A DNA stretch of 64,000 bases from CAIODY01 sp046051225 (lineage in GTDB: Bacteria > Bacteroidota > Bacteroidia > Chitinophagales > CAIODY01): positions 1 through 64,000 of the forward strand of contig JBJOOR010000008.1 of NCBI GenBank assembly GCA_046051225.1. The letters run 5' to 3'. A program made the translations under genes and the position numbers. Position 1 is the first letter of the stretch. Every line of letters starts with the position of its first letter. Below the pieces are notes generated by a model. It did no database searches, had not been told where the DNA came from, and worked only from the letters and a program-made list of their open reading frames with translations. Below, one piece after another: positions 27,981-36,800 of this stretch.

Positions 27981-28661
27981 ATGAAAACAATTTTAACTTT
28001 TTTATTTACAGTTTTATCCTTCTTAAGTGTATTTGCTCAAGAAGAAAACGAAGTTATCACTAAATCTACTTCTAAGCCATTCGAAGATGCAAGCATTGAA
28101 TTGGGTGTTTATTCGGGTTTTTTAAATTATCAAATTGAAAAAGTTAGTCAAACAATAAATAGTGGAACTAGTACTGTTTATTTTAATGTTTCGCCATCAA
28201 TAGGTATTAAGGCTATGTACCAATTTGAATTTGATGATAACCAATACTTAAATTTTGGTGTTACGGCATCAACTTTTTCAGCGTATAGAATATTTTATTT
28301 GTTTAATTATAATACTTCAAGTAATCTTGCATTTGTTACTCCAAACAAACAAATATTTGAAAACAGATTATGGGGGCAATATGCTGGAACAAGTGGAAAA
28401 TGGGGGTATTACATAGGGTTATCACCATTTTGTGTAACAAATTTTTATACAGCTCTAAACTATGATGCTTCTAGTGTGCCTTCAACTTCAAAAATAATAA
28501 TAAGGCATTCGCTATCATCATTATTAGTAGCTACGGGATTAAAATATGCTGTTAAACCAAACTTGATTGCAACCGCAGAAATTCAATATTCAGCTAATTT
28601 AAGATTTCATCAAATTGTTCAATTGGGATTTAATTATTCAATAAAAGATATCATACAATGA
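27981..28661 (+). CDS. Exported barrel-like hypothetical protein
   Basis: A 226-residue protein with a signal peptide (ILTFLFTVLSFLSVFAQ) and repeated amphipathic beta-strands (YLNFGVTASTFSAYRIFYLFNY, ATAEIQYSANLRFHQ) of an outer-membrane barrel. The ATG at 27981 is selected because an upstream ATG at 27957 adds only eight residues ahead of the signal. It is 8 bases after the lipoprotein gene and overlaps the RidA gene by 4 bases, so the three may be co-transcribed. Confidence 0.6.
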   Translation: MKTILTFLFTVLSFLSVFAQEENEVITKSTSKPFEDASIELGVYSGFLNYQIEKVSQTINSGTSTVYFNVSPSIGIKAMYQFEFDDNQYLNFGVTASTFSAYRIFYLFNYNTSSNLAFVTPNKQIFENRLWGQYAGTSGKWGYYIGLSPFCVTNFYTALNYDASSVPSTSKIIIRHSLSSLLVATGLKYAVKPNLIATAEIQYSANLRFHQIVQLGFNYSIKDIIQ

Positions 28662-29074
28662 GTTCAGAAAAAATTACAACAAACAAAGCGCCTAAGCCCG
28701 TAGGCTTATATCCACATGCACGTAAAGTAGGAAATTTATTATTTTTAAGTGGCATAGGCCCACGAACTGTAACGGATGAAATACCAGGATTGAAGCTTGA
28801 TAAAAACGGAAATTTTATTGAGTTTGATTTCGAAGCTCAATGTCGCAATGTGTTTGAAAATGTTAAAATTGTATTAGAAGAAAGCGGCAGCAGTTGGGAT
28901 AAGTTAGTTGATGTAACTGTATTTTTAGTGAATATGAAACGTGATTTTTATACCTATAATAAAGTGTATGCCGAATATTTTAAAGATGCTCAACCTTGCC
29001 GAACAACCTTAGAAATAAATAGTTTGCCTACACCCATAGCCATCGAAATTAAGTGTATTGCTACGATAGATTAA
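28658..29074 (+). CDS. RidA/YjgF-family enamine/imine deaminase
   Basis: A 138-residue member of the RidA (Rid/UK114) family that hydrolyses reactive enamines or imines. The family core is visible: GNLLFLSGIGPR, ENVKIVLEESGSSWDKLVDVTVFL, and the closing PCRTTLEINSLPTPIAIEIKCIA with the conserved Arg of the active site. The VTDEIPGLKLDKNGNFIEFDFEAQ insert is more like the 2-aminomuconate deaminase-type subgroup. It is convergent with kdsC, overlapping by 4 bases at the 3' ends. Confidence 0.88.
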   Translation: MSSEKITTNKAPKPVGLYPHARKVGNLLFLSGIGPRTVTDEIPGLKLDKNGNFIEFDFEAQCRNVFENVKIVLEESGSSWDKLVDVTVFLVNMKRDFYTYNKVYAEYFKDAQPCRTTLEINSLPTPIAIEIKCIATID

Positions 29075-29553
29075 CCAATATCAGCAATTTCTTTTTCAAT
29101 AAATTCTCTTACACAAGCATCGCCGCCATTGCGTTGTAAAACAATATGGCATTGTTTTTTTACAGCATCTACAGCATCGGCAGGGCAAGCTGATAAAGCT
29201 ACTTTTTGAATCACTGATAAATCATTTACATCATCGCCCACATAAGCCACATTTTCAAAATTGATGTTTAAATTTTTTATCCATTCAGTTAATATTTCGA
29301 GCTTGTTTTTTTCGCCAATGTACAAGTGTTGAATGCCCAACATATTAGCTCGATACTTCACTATTTCTTTGCTAATACTTGCTGAAATAATGCCTACTTG
29401 AAAATTGTTTTTGGTTAAATATCTAATTGCCAATCCATCTTTAGTATTAAATTTTTTAAACTCATCGCCTTTTTCGGTAATGTAAACACCACCATCAGTA
29501 AGCGTTCCATCTACATCTAATACTAATAATTTTATGTTTTTATTTTTAATCAT
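29071..29553 (-). CDS. kdsC: 3-Deoxy-D-manno-octulosonate 8-phosphate phosphatase KdsC
   Basis: A 160-residue HAD phosphatase of the KdsC type: LVLDVDGTLTDGGVYI (catalytic Asp pair), FNTKDGLAIRYL, GIISASIS, and GDDVNDLSVI. The final CREF residues lie at the C-terminus. KdsC dephosphorylates KDO 8-phosphate for lipopolysaccharide inner core. The start (ATGA) overlaps the end of the epimerase-CBS gene, so both are made from one message. Other KDO genes are not adjacent. Confidence 0.88.
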   Translation of the reverse strand: MIKNKNIKLLVLDVDGTLTDGGVYITEKGDEFKKFNTKDGLAIRYLTKNNFQVGIISASISKEIVKYRANMLGIQHLYIGEKNKLEILTEWIKNLNINFENVAYVGDDVNDLSVIQKVALSACPADAVDAVKKQCHIVLQRNGGDACVREFIEKEIADIG

Positions 29554-30557
29554 GCTTCGCCTTTAATTAAATTGTTGAATGTAAGTGCACCAGTAATTTC
29601 GTTTTCATTATTTACTACTGGTAAAAATAAAATAGGAAACGAAAATGATTTTACAAAACTCAACATCTGCGCAATAGTTTTATTTTCATTAATCGTAATC
29701 GGATTTTTATTTATCATATCCATCAATTCTATTTTATCTAATTGATTTATATTTTTCAAGATTGCCTTACGCAAATCAGCATTGCTGCTTATTCCAGCCA
29801 TTTTATTTTTTTCATCAGTATACAATACAAATCCTAATTTATAATCTTCCATAATGGTTACGGCTTCTTTAAAATCAGTTTTTGTAATTGATAAAATGGG
29901 CAATTCATTTTGTTGTATCATAAAATCTTTCACTAAAAAATTGGATGATGCTTGTTCGCTTTTTAATTTTAATAAAGCCGAACCCATATTTTTATGACGC
30001 ATTAAATAACTGCCCGATACACTGGCATATACGCCCAAATCACGAAGAATAAATGATACTTCATTATTTACACCACCATCAACATGGATTTTTTTATCGG
30101 GGTATTGTTTTTTGAATTGACGAATTTTTTGAAAAGTATTGGTATTAAAAGTGCCACCACTTTTGCCTGGTGTGGTAGTCATTAATAATATAAAATCACA
30201 TACAGATTTATACTGTTCAAAAACTTCAATGCCAGTATCAGCCATTATTGCCAAGCCAATTTTTGTTTTTGAAAATGTTGGAAATGAAATTTTTGAATTA
30301 AAATTTTCAAACTGAAAAGCACATAAGTCAACCTTGTTTTTTTCAATTGTATCAAAATACTTTTCGGGCGTTGATGATATAATATGCAAATCAATAGGTG
30401 TTGATGAAATAGTTTTTATCAACGCAATATCATCAAATACTTTTTCATCATCATTGCAATCAACATGCAATAAATCAATTTCTAATTCATCTAAAGTTTC
30501 AATTATTTCTTTGATGTTTCGTTTGTTGTCGGAATATATTGATGCTGAAATTTTCAT
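29550..30557 (-). CDS. Ribulose-phosphate 3-epimerase barrel fused to KdsD-type CBS pair
   Basis: A 335-residue fusion. Residues 1-205 read as a ribulose-phosphate epimerase barrel: ISASIYSDN, metal/catalytic His31 and Asp33 in LLHVD, His58 in IDLHII, TTPGKSGGTF loop and Asp160 in HVDGGVN. Residues 208-335 are two CBS domains of the kind attached to arabinose-5-phosphate isomerase KdsD: VKDFM, ITKTDFKEAVTIMEDYKLG, MAGISSNADLRKAI, then a second with PITINENKTIAQML. All epimerase residues are kept, so the barrel is probably active. The gene overlaps kdsC by 4 bases and the nuclease-like gene upstream by 1. An arrangement with SIS replaced by an RPE barrel is not one I know. Confidence 0.8.
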   Translation of the reverse strand: MKISASIYSDNKRNIKEIIETLDELEIDLLHVDCNDDEKVFDDIALIKTISSTPIDLHIISSTPEKYFDTIEKNKVDLCAFQFENFNSKISFPTFSKTKIGLAIMADTGIEVFEQYKSVCDFILLMTTTPGKSGGTFNTNTFQKIRQFKKQYPDKKIHVDGGVNNEVSFILRDLGVYASVSGSYLMRHKNMGSALLKLKSEQASSNFLVKDFMIQQNELPILSITKTDFKEAVTIMEDYKLGFVLYTDEKNKMAGISSNADLRKAILKNINQLDKIELMDMINKNPITINENKTIAQMLSFVKSFSFPILFLPVVNNENEITGALTFNNLIKGEA

Positions 30558-31525
30558 TAATGTGGTCGAATAATTTTTACTCTGTTTTTAAATAAATCTG
30601 TAGTGTCTGATTTTTCTTCTTTCATCGGTTCTTCGGGCATATTCATTAAATCGGGCTGCCCTGCATTAACCCATGCTGTGTACCAAAACGAAGCTACATT
30701 AATAATCGCAGTTCGCAATCTTCTTTCAGCCATGTTGTTTAATTTAGCATTGTAAGCAATGGCAAAATCACGAGAATAAACTTTTACCGATTGCGAATTA
30801 ATTGTTTCGATTCCGTATTTTTTGTCCTCACCCAATTCTTTCGTAAGTTGCTTTTCAAATGTAAGTACCGAATCTAATTCTGAATTACTTTCCATAATGA
30901 TTTTCCAAATATACTCTTGAGTGTTTTCAATGTACTGTGCTTTGCCTACAAAATAATCATAATTTTCGCCCAATAATTCAGGCACTCTGCTTTCCCAAAA
31001 TGAATGAATGCCAATTTGATTAGTCATTTGCCCATTATAGTTTTCGCTGGTGTGTAGCGGCACATGTGCATCGGCAATATAATGCCCAATATCAGCCGAT
31101 ACGGAAAGAATTTTCTTTTTATCTTTTCGTTTAAATGCATCCGTTAATCTATACATCATTTTTTGAACATACCAAGGCACAATGCCATACGCATTCAATG
31201 TATCAGCCGAATATTTTTTTTCGGCATCCTTCCATTTGTGCGGCATATTTACATCAGGATATTTGCCATAATGATCTAAATCAATATAATGCCTAATGCC
31301 TTCATCTGCATTTACATTGCGGCGTTTATCAGGGTCAACGGCATGTTGTGTTAAGAATTCAATATTGGGTTTATAGAGCGGCATCATGTCTTCTGGCAAA
31401 CACATTACCGCCATTCGGTTAATGCGTTGATGCGCCCAAAAGCCCCAACTTTTTGATTGTTGAAAAGTGAATACAATGGCAGCAATTATAACCAAGCCGA
31501 CAACAATATTTTTTTTAAGTTTCAT
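30557..31525 (-). CDS. S1/P1 nuclease / zinc-dependent phospholipase C-like protein
   Basis: A 322-residue protein with a signal peptide (cleavage before Trp in KSWGFWAHQRINRMAV). After cleavage Trp and His lie at the N-terminus as in zinc-dependent phospholipase C and S1/P1 nucleases, whose first residue ligates zinc. Further ligand candidates: DPDKRR, HYIDLDHYG, DIGHYIADAHVPLH, then IHSFWESRVPE. The family cleaves phospholipids or single-stranded nucleic acids; which is undecided. Its operon (DUF502, reductase, epimerase-CBS, kdsC) suggests envelope work. Confidence 0.7.
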   Translation of the reverse strand: MKLKKNIVVGLVIIAAIVFTFQQSKSWGFWAHQRINRMAVMCLPEDMMPLYKPNIEFLTQHAVDPDKRRNVNADEGIRHYIDLDHYGKYPDVNMPHKWKDAEKKYSADTLNAYGIVPWYVQKMMYRLTDAFKRKDKKKILSVSADIGHYIADAHVPLHTSENYNGQMTNQIGIHSFWESRVPELLGENYDYFVGKAQYIENTQEYIWKIIMESNSELDSVLTFEKQLTKELGEDKKYGIETINSQSVKVYSRDFAIAYNAKLNNMAERRLRTAIINVASFWYTAWVNAGQPDLMNMPEEPMKEEKSDTTDLFKNRVKIIRPH

Positions 31526-32761
31526 TTATCGTAAAGCTTTTATTAAAAACCATGGATTTAATAATTTCTCTTTTTCATCATCATTTAAAAGCATAGCCGA
31601 AATTTTATCCATAAATTTTTTATTCGAGCAAGCTCGGTTCATAATAAAATTAAACAGATTTGGATAATGCACTAATTTTTGAATCCATGTGCTTAGCATT
31701 AATTCTTTGCGCATGGTTCGGCTTACACGGTTATCATAATTGATTAATTGCTGTTCCGAAAAATCATTTTTTGCCATACAAATTTTTGCTTGTTCGGCAG
31801 CCAACCAACCGCTATACATGGCATTGCCAATACCTTCGCCAGTTAGTGGGTCAATTAAGTGGGCTGCATCGCCGATTAGCATATAATTATCGCCATACAG
31901 TTTTCTTTTTTTTGAGCCTAGTGGCAATCCAAATCCTTCTAATGGTGTAATATGTGTAGCATTTTTAAACCTATCTTTTAAAGCTGGATGTGTTGCAATT
32001 AAATCATTAAATGTTTTTTTAAGATTAATTTTTTTGTTGCTGATAGAAGATTTTAGCATTCCTATTCCAACATTGGCTTCTTTATTTTGCATGGGGAAAA
32101 TCCAAAAATAACCAGGCAAGGTTTCTTTTATAAAATGCAATTCAATTAATTTTTTTTCATCAATGCCTTCTATATTTTTTATGTAAGTACGAAGCCCAGC
32201 GCAATAATGATTAGGCTCTACTTCAAAGCCTGCTATTTTTCTCGAAAATGTTGATTGTGCGCCATTTGCAACAATTAATAATTGAGCAGTAGCATTATAT
32301 TTTTTATCTTTTGATTGAATTAAATAACCATCATTTATTTTTTCAAAACTATCAATATTTACACCCTCTATCAATTTAATATTAGCCCTGCTTTTTACTT
32401 CAGCAATTAAAAAGTTGTCAAAATATTCTCTTCTAATAATTAATCCTGGAGCATTTTTATTGCTGTTAATAATTTCATCGGCACAGGCAATTGTAAAATG
32501 CTTTTGATTGGGTGCTACAAATTTTCCGCCCCACGATTTTTCAATAAACGAACTGTTGTATAATCGTATTAAAATATCGGGATTAATTCTGTTTAAAATT
32601 GTAAATGATTTACCACTAATGGCATCGCCACAAATTTTATCTCTTGGAAAAATTTCTTTATCAATTAATGTGCAGGGTATGCCATGATAGCTTAGTTGCA
32701 GCGCCGCTGTAGCACCGCCAGGCCCAGCACCTATAATAATTATGTGAGGTTGTTTATTCAT
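31526..32761 (-). CDS. FAD-dependent geranylgeranyl reductase-family protein
   Basis: A 411-residue flavoprotein: dinucleotide-binding IIIGAGPGGATAALQLS, then KICGDAISGKSF (the family's CGD motif), and YMLIGDAAHLIDPLTGEGIGNAM (second FAD motif). In related proteins the product reduces prenyl double bonds of lipids or acts as an FAD monooxygenase. Neighbours are a membrane protein of the DUF502 family and the zinc enzyme, so lipid reduction is a reasonable inference. The gap to the next gene downstream is zero bases. Confidence 0.82.
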   Translation of the reverse strand: MNKQPHIIIIGAGPGGATAALQLSYHGIPCTLIDKEIFPRDKICGDAISGKSFTILNRINPDILIRLYNSSFIEKSWGGKFVAPNQKHFTIACADEIINSNKNAPGLIIRREYFDNFLIAEVKSRANIKLIEGVNIDSFEKINDGYLIQSKDKKYNATAQLLIVANGAQSTFSRKIAGFEVEPNHYCAGLRTYIKNIEGIDEKKLIELHFIKETLPGYFWIFPMQNKEANVGIGMLKSSISNKKINLKKTFNDLIATHPALKDRFKNATHITPLEGFGLPLGSKKRKLYGDNYMLIGDAAHLIDPLTGEGIGNAMYSGWLAAEQAKICMAKNDFSEQQLINYDNRVSRTMRKELMLSTWIQKLVHYPNLFNFIMNRACSNKKFMDKISAMLLNDDEKEKLLNPWFLIKALR

Positions 32762-32770
32762 TTAATGTTT

Positions 32771-33355
32771 TCAATCATCCAGTTTTGTAACACCACCACT
32801 TACAATAAATTTCATGGCTTCGGCGGCTGTAATGCCCGATACTATGGTTACATTTTCTTTGGGTACAATTAATAAATCGCCAGCAAAACTATAACTCATG
32901 GGGCAATAAACCGCCACTTTGTTTACGGCACCTATATCTTCTAAATCGCTTTGTGTAATAAAGCCCATACGTTGTATTTGGTTTGTTTTATCAATGGTAA
33001 CCAATACTGGTGTATCAAATCTTTTTTGTTCGCCAGCAAATGCGCCTATTAAATCTTTAATACTGCCGTATACAAATTTTAAAAATTTTGAGCGATTAAT
33101 TAATTTCTCCATCACACCAATTATTTTATTTAAAAAGAAATTGGTACTGAAATAGCCAATCATAATAATTAATGAAATAAATAAAATAAAGCCTATGCCT
33201 GGTGCCGAAAAATTAAAAAATCTTTCGGTAATATCATTGATAGGAATGATGTTATCAATCTTATTAAAAAGCCATAGCAAGGCTGCAATGGTAATGCTGA
33301 TAGGGCCAACAATAAAAAGCCCTTGAAGAAAATAATTGATAAATTTTTTTGTCAT
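32771..33355 (-). CDS. DUF502-family membrane protein
   Basis: A 194-residue membrane protein with two hydrophobic segments (about 4-30, 50-70) and a cytoplasmic part. Features of the DUF502 family: LQGLFIVGPISITIAALLWLF, IGYFSTNFFLNK, FVYGSIKDLIGAFAGEQKRF and a GFITQSD with VAVYCPMSYSFAGDLLIV. Function unknown. The ATG at 33355 replaces the upstream start at 33406, which adds a hydrophobic but unconserved leader read from the inverted repeat at 33397. First gene of the leftward operon ending at kdsC. Confidence 0.82.
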   Translation of the reverse strand: MTKKFINYFLQGLFIVGPISITIAALLWLFNKIDNIIPINDITERFFNFSAPGIGFILFISLIIMIGYFSTNFFLNKIIGVMEKLINRSKFLKFVYGSIKDLIGAFAGEQKRFDTPVLVTIDKTNQIQRMGFITQSDLEDIGAVNKVAVYCPMSYSFAGDLLIVPKENVTIVSGITAAEAMKFIVSGGVTKLDD

Positions 33356-33396
33356 GATAAAATCGAATTGAAATATAAAGTACGAAAATACAACTT

Positions 33397-33498
33397 TAAA
33401 CCACATAGCATCATAGGAATGATGAGAAGCATTAAACTATTATTGGATTAACTAAATGTAAGTAATCCTTTTTTTATTTCGATGTGCTATGTGGTTTA
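33397..33498. repeat. 14-bp inverted repeat in a divergent promoter region
   Basis: TAAACCACATAGCA (33397-33410) is exactly inverted at 33485-33498, 74 bases away, between the divergent DUF502 and PagL-like genes. It may be the ends of a miniature element or two half-sites for a regulator. The CCACATAG wording is that of dispersed repeats, which favours the first. Confidence 0.55.
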
Positions 33499-33529
33499 TT
33501 TTAATTTAGTAAGTTCGCATTCTGAAAAA

Positions 33530-34639
33530 ATGAAAAGCAAAATCTTTTTTTTATTCATTATCTTAACGCAGCCCTTTTTGAGCATGGCTCAAAAAACTGC
33601 TTTGCTTGGCAATTTGAAATTGGAAGGCGATTTGTATGTAGGTAAAATTTATAAGCATACGCCTAATTTTAAACCCAACCCCGATAATTTAGTTAAAGGA
33701 TTTGAATTAAGTATTATTCGCCAAACCTTTGGCAGCAAGGATTGGCATAGGCATTATAATTTTCCATTGGTAGGATTAAAATTAAATTATGCTGATTATG
33801 GTAATCCCGTTTTGGGCAAGGGCATTAGCTTGTTGCCATTCTTCCAACTAAAATTATTTACCATAAAAAATACGCAAGGTTATTTTTCGTATGCTACAGG
33901 TTTGGCATATCTCACTAAGCATTATGATAGATTTTCTGATTCAACAAATAATGTAATTGGCTCGGTAATTAATGAAACATCGCAATTCAAATTTGGGTTA
34001 AACCATACTTTTAAAAATAAAGGTGTACTCACTTCTGCCATTGGGTTTCAGCATTATTCAAATGCAAAATTCACATCGCCTAATTTGGGTATTAATGTAT
34101 ATAGTTTAAATTTGGGTTATCAATTGTTTATTACAAAAACACCTTCCAATTTCAGAACGGTAGATGATATTGTGGTGAATAAAAAAGTACGATTTGATGC
34201 TCATGTGGGCTATGCTCGAAATGAAAATCAATTAAATGGTGGTCCTAAAAATCCATATTATACCACCTATTTTGGCATTAATAAACGATGGTGTTATAAT
34301 AATCGTTGGTCGTTAGGGTTATGGTATCAATATGATAAGGGCTACAAACATCAATTGCAATTTTATGAAGACCGAAGCGATATTGGCAATTTTACAAATA
34401 CAGCCGCTTTAACGTTGGGCGATGAATTTGTTTTTGGCAAATTGAGTTTAACGGGTTCGTGTGGGTATTTTATTTTTAATAATGGGGGTAGTCAAAAAAC
34501 ATTTCAAACTCTTGGCGTACAGTATGTTTTATGGCGATACAATAAGATGAAACAAAATGAAATATTCGCTGGTGTGCAACTTAAAACACATCTTGGGCAA
34601 GCCGAATATTTTGAAACCATATTAGGTTTCAGATTCTAA
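33530..34639 (+). CDS. PagL-like lipid A deacylase / acyloxyacyl hydrolase-family outer-membrane protein
   Basis: A 369-residue outer-membrane barrel protein with signal peptide (KIFFLFIILTQPFLSMAQ). The motif GFQHYSNAKF near residue 172, then SPNLGINVYSLNLGY, is the H-x-S-N plus P-N-x-G-x-N pattern of PagL, whose His and Ser with a downstream Glu cut the 3-O acyl chain of lipid A. The protein is longer than classical PagL because of an added N-terminal part and C-terminal strands. The ATG at 33530 is preferred over the ATG at 33482 that would precede the signal. A TAAGTTCG -7-like box precedes it. Confidence 0.75.
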   Translation: MKSKIFFLFIILTQPFLSMAQKTALLGNLKLEGDLYVGKIYKHTPNFKPNPDNLVKGFELSIIRQTFGSKDWHRHYNFPLVGLKLNYADYGNPVLGKGISLLPFFQLKLFTIKNTQGYFSYATGLAYLTKHYDRFSDSTNNVIGSVINETSQFKFGLNHTFKNKGVLTSAIGFQHYSNAKFTSPNLGINVYSLNLGYQLFITKTPSNFRTVDDIVVNKKVRFDAHVGYARNENQLNGGPKNPYYTTYFGINKRWCYNNRWSLGLWYQYDKGYKHQLQFYEDRSDIGNFTNTAALTLGDEFVFGKLSLTGSCGYFIFNNGGSQKTFQTLGVQYVLWRYNKMKQNEIFAGVQLKTHLGQAEYFETILGFRF

Positions 34640-34667
34640 ATACAAGGTTAATAATTTTTTATTTGAT

Positions 34668-34694
34668 TTTTATAAGGTTTTATGCCTTATAAAA
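34668..34694. terminator. Hairpin between the PagL-like gene and typA
   Basis: Arms TTTTATAAGG / CCTTATAAAA with a 7-base loop. It lies 28 bases after the PagL-like stop. No T run follows on the plus strand, so it may act as a weak terminator or a stabilising 3' end; it lies just before the typA promoter box. Confidence 0.45.
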
Positions 34695-34743
34695 AGTACC
34701 TTTGCGCACTTTTTTAGTTTGAAGAAGTCATCTAACAATTATC

Positions 34744-36555
34744 ATGAATATCAGAAACATCGCCATTATTGCCCACGTAGATCATGGCAAAACAACCTTA
34801 GTAGATAAAATTTTACATCAAACCAATGTGTTCCGAAGCAATCAGGATACAGGCGATTTGATTATGGACAGCAACGATTTGGAACGTGAACGTGGTATCA
34901 CTATCTTTTCAAAAAATGCATCAGTTACTTATAAAGATGTAAAAATTAATATCATTGATACTCCTGGTCACAGTGATTTTGGCGGCGAAGTAGAACGTGT
35001 GTTAAGAATGGCTGATGGTGTGGTTTTGTTGGTGGATGCCTTTGAAGGTGCAATGCCGCAAACTCGATTCGTGTTGCAAAAAGCATTGAATTTAGGTTTG
35101 AAACCAATTGTGGTTATCAATAAAGTAGATAAAGAAAATTGCAGACCCGATGAAGTACACGAATCAGTTTTTGATTTGTTCTTCCAATTGGATGCAACTG
35201 AAGAGCAATTGAATTTCCCAACCGTATATGGTTCATCAAAACAAGGTTGGATGAGTTTGGATTGGAAAAAACCAACTACTGATATTACAGCATTGTTGGA
35301 TACCGTAATTGATTACGTACCTGCGCCTGTTGTGCCTGAAGGAAATTTGCAATTGCAAATCACTTCTTTAGATTATTCAACTTTCACAGGTCGTATTGCA
35401 GTGGGTAAATTAACTCGTGGTTCGATAAAAGAAGGTCAGCCGATTTCTTTAGTAAAAGGCGATGGCACTATTTTAAAACAACGTGTAAAAGAATTGCACA
35501 CTTTTGAAGCATTGGGTAAAAAGAAAGTTAGCGAAGTACAAGGCGGTGACATCTGCGCTGTTGTCGGTATTGAAAATTTTTCTATTGGCGATACGATTGC
35601 TGATTTTGAAAATCCTGAAGGAATGCCATTGACAAAAATTGATGAACCAACCATGAATATGTTGTTCACGATTAACACTTCACCATTCTTTGGTAAAGAA
35701 GGTAAGTTTGTTACATCTCGTCATTTACGTGATAGATTGTATAAAGAAATTGAAAAGAATTTAGCATTGAAAGTAGAAGAAACAGATTCTCCAGATTCTT
35801 ATTTAGTATATGGTCGTGGTATTTTGCATTTAGGAATTTTGATTGAAACTATGCGCCGTGAAGGATACGAATTGCAAGTTGGTCAGCCGCAAGTTTTGGT
35901 AAAACATATTGATGGAGTAAAATGCGAACCTTATGAAAGTTTGGTAATTGACGTGCCGCAAGAATTTTCGGGCAAAGCCATTGAATTAGTAACCATGCGC
36001 AAAGGTGAATTAGTTTCTATTGAAGCTAAAGGCGATATGCAACATTTAGAATTTAATATTCCATCTCGTGGTTTGATTGGATTGAGAAATAATATGTTGA
36101 CAGCAACTGCTGGCGAAGCAATCATGGCTCATCGCTTTGTTGAGTTTGCGCCATGGAAAGGAAATATTCCGGGCAGACAAATGGGTGTGTTGATTGCCAA
36201 AGAAGCTGGCGATACTACTGCTTATTCTATTGATAAATTACAAGACCGTGGTTCGTTTTTTGTTGACCCAGGTGAAGCGATTTATGAAGGAATGATTATT
36301 GGCGAACATATTCGCCCGATGGATTTAGTTATCAATCCAATTGTAGGAAAAAAATTAACCAACATGAGAGCAAGCGGAACGGATGGCACAAGCCGTGTTA
36401 CCCCAAAGCGTTTGTTTAGTTTAGAAGAATGTATGGAATATGTAGATATTGATGAAGCTATTGAAGTTACTCCAAAATCTATCCGTATGCGTAAATTAGA
36501 ATTGAATGAAGAAGACAGAAAGCGTAGTGCAAAAAAATATGCTAACGCCGATTAA
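34744..36555 (+). CDS. typA: Ribosome-binding GTPase TypA/BipA
   Basis: A 603-residue translational GTPase acting on the ribosome under stress and at low temperature. G1 HVDHGKTTLVD, G2 region with ERERGITI, G3 DTPGHSDFGGE, G4 NKVD and G5 are intact. The C-terminal half has the EF-G-like III/V domains and TypA-specific C-terminal domain (FSLEECMEYVDIDEAIEVTPKSIRMRK). Length standard. Preceded by a TACCTTTG box at 34697-34704 that matches the -7 consensus of Bacteroidota promoters. Confidence 0.96.
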   Translation: MNIRNIAIIAHVDHGKTTLVDKILHQTNVFRSNQDTGDLIMDSNDLERERGITIFSKNASVTYKDVKINIIDTPGHSDFGGEVERVLRMADGVVLLVDAFEGAMPQTRFVLQKALNLGLKPIVVINKVDKENCRPDEVHESVFDLFFQLDATEEQLNFPTVYGSSKQGWMSLDWKKPTTDITALLDTVIDYVPAPVVPEGNLQLQITSLDYSTFTGRIAVGKLTRGSIKEGQPISLVKGDGTILKQRVKELHTFEALGKKKVSEVQGGDICAVVGIENFSIGDTIADFENPEGMPLTKIDEPTMNMLFTINTSPFFGKEGKFVTSRHLRDRLYKEIEKNLALKVEETDSPDSYLVYGRGILHLGILIETMRREGYELQVGQPQVLVKHIDGVKCEPYESLVIDVPQEFSGKAIELVTMRKGELVSIEAKGDMQHLEFNIPSRGLIGLRNNMLTATAGEAIMAHRFVEFAPWKGNIPGRQMGVLIAKEAGDTTAYSIDKLQDRGSFFVDPGEAIYEGMIIGEHIRPMDLVINPIVGKKLTNMRASGTDGTSRVTPKRLFSLEECMEYVDIDEAIEVTPKSIRMRKLELNEEDRKRSAKKYANAD

Positions 36556-36576
36556 AAAACGATAACCCATACCACT

Positions 36577-36618
36577 AAAAAAAGCGAAGTATCAATAACG
36601 ATGCTTCGTTTTTTTTTT
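36577..36618 (+). terminator. typA terminator
   Basis: Stem GCGAAGTATC / GATGCTTCGT flanked by an A run and a run of T, 22 bases after the typA stop codon. Two G-T pairs interrupt the stem. Confidence 0.85.
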
Positions 36619-36620
36619 GA

Positions 36621-36696
36621 TAGAAACGCTTAATTGTGCGTTTCTACAATCATTTTTTAAACAGAAATGGAGTTGTTGGTAAAAAACACCAACAAC
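36621..36696. repeat. Two further hairpins after typA
   Basis: A hairpin with 9-base arms TAGAAACGC / GCGTTTCTA (36621-36646) and one with GTTGTTGGT / ACCAACAAC (36672-36696). The first shares TAGAAAC with the 42-bp array that follows, so the hairpins may belong to the same element. Confidence 0.6.
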
Positions 36697-36800
36697 GGAT
36701 AAAAGATGGTTTATAATTCAGTTGCGTAGCGACTATTATATTGGTAAAAAATAATTGATAAACAGTTTTCAATAATATAGCCAACAAGCAACTTACATTA

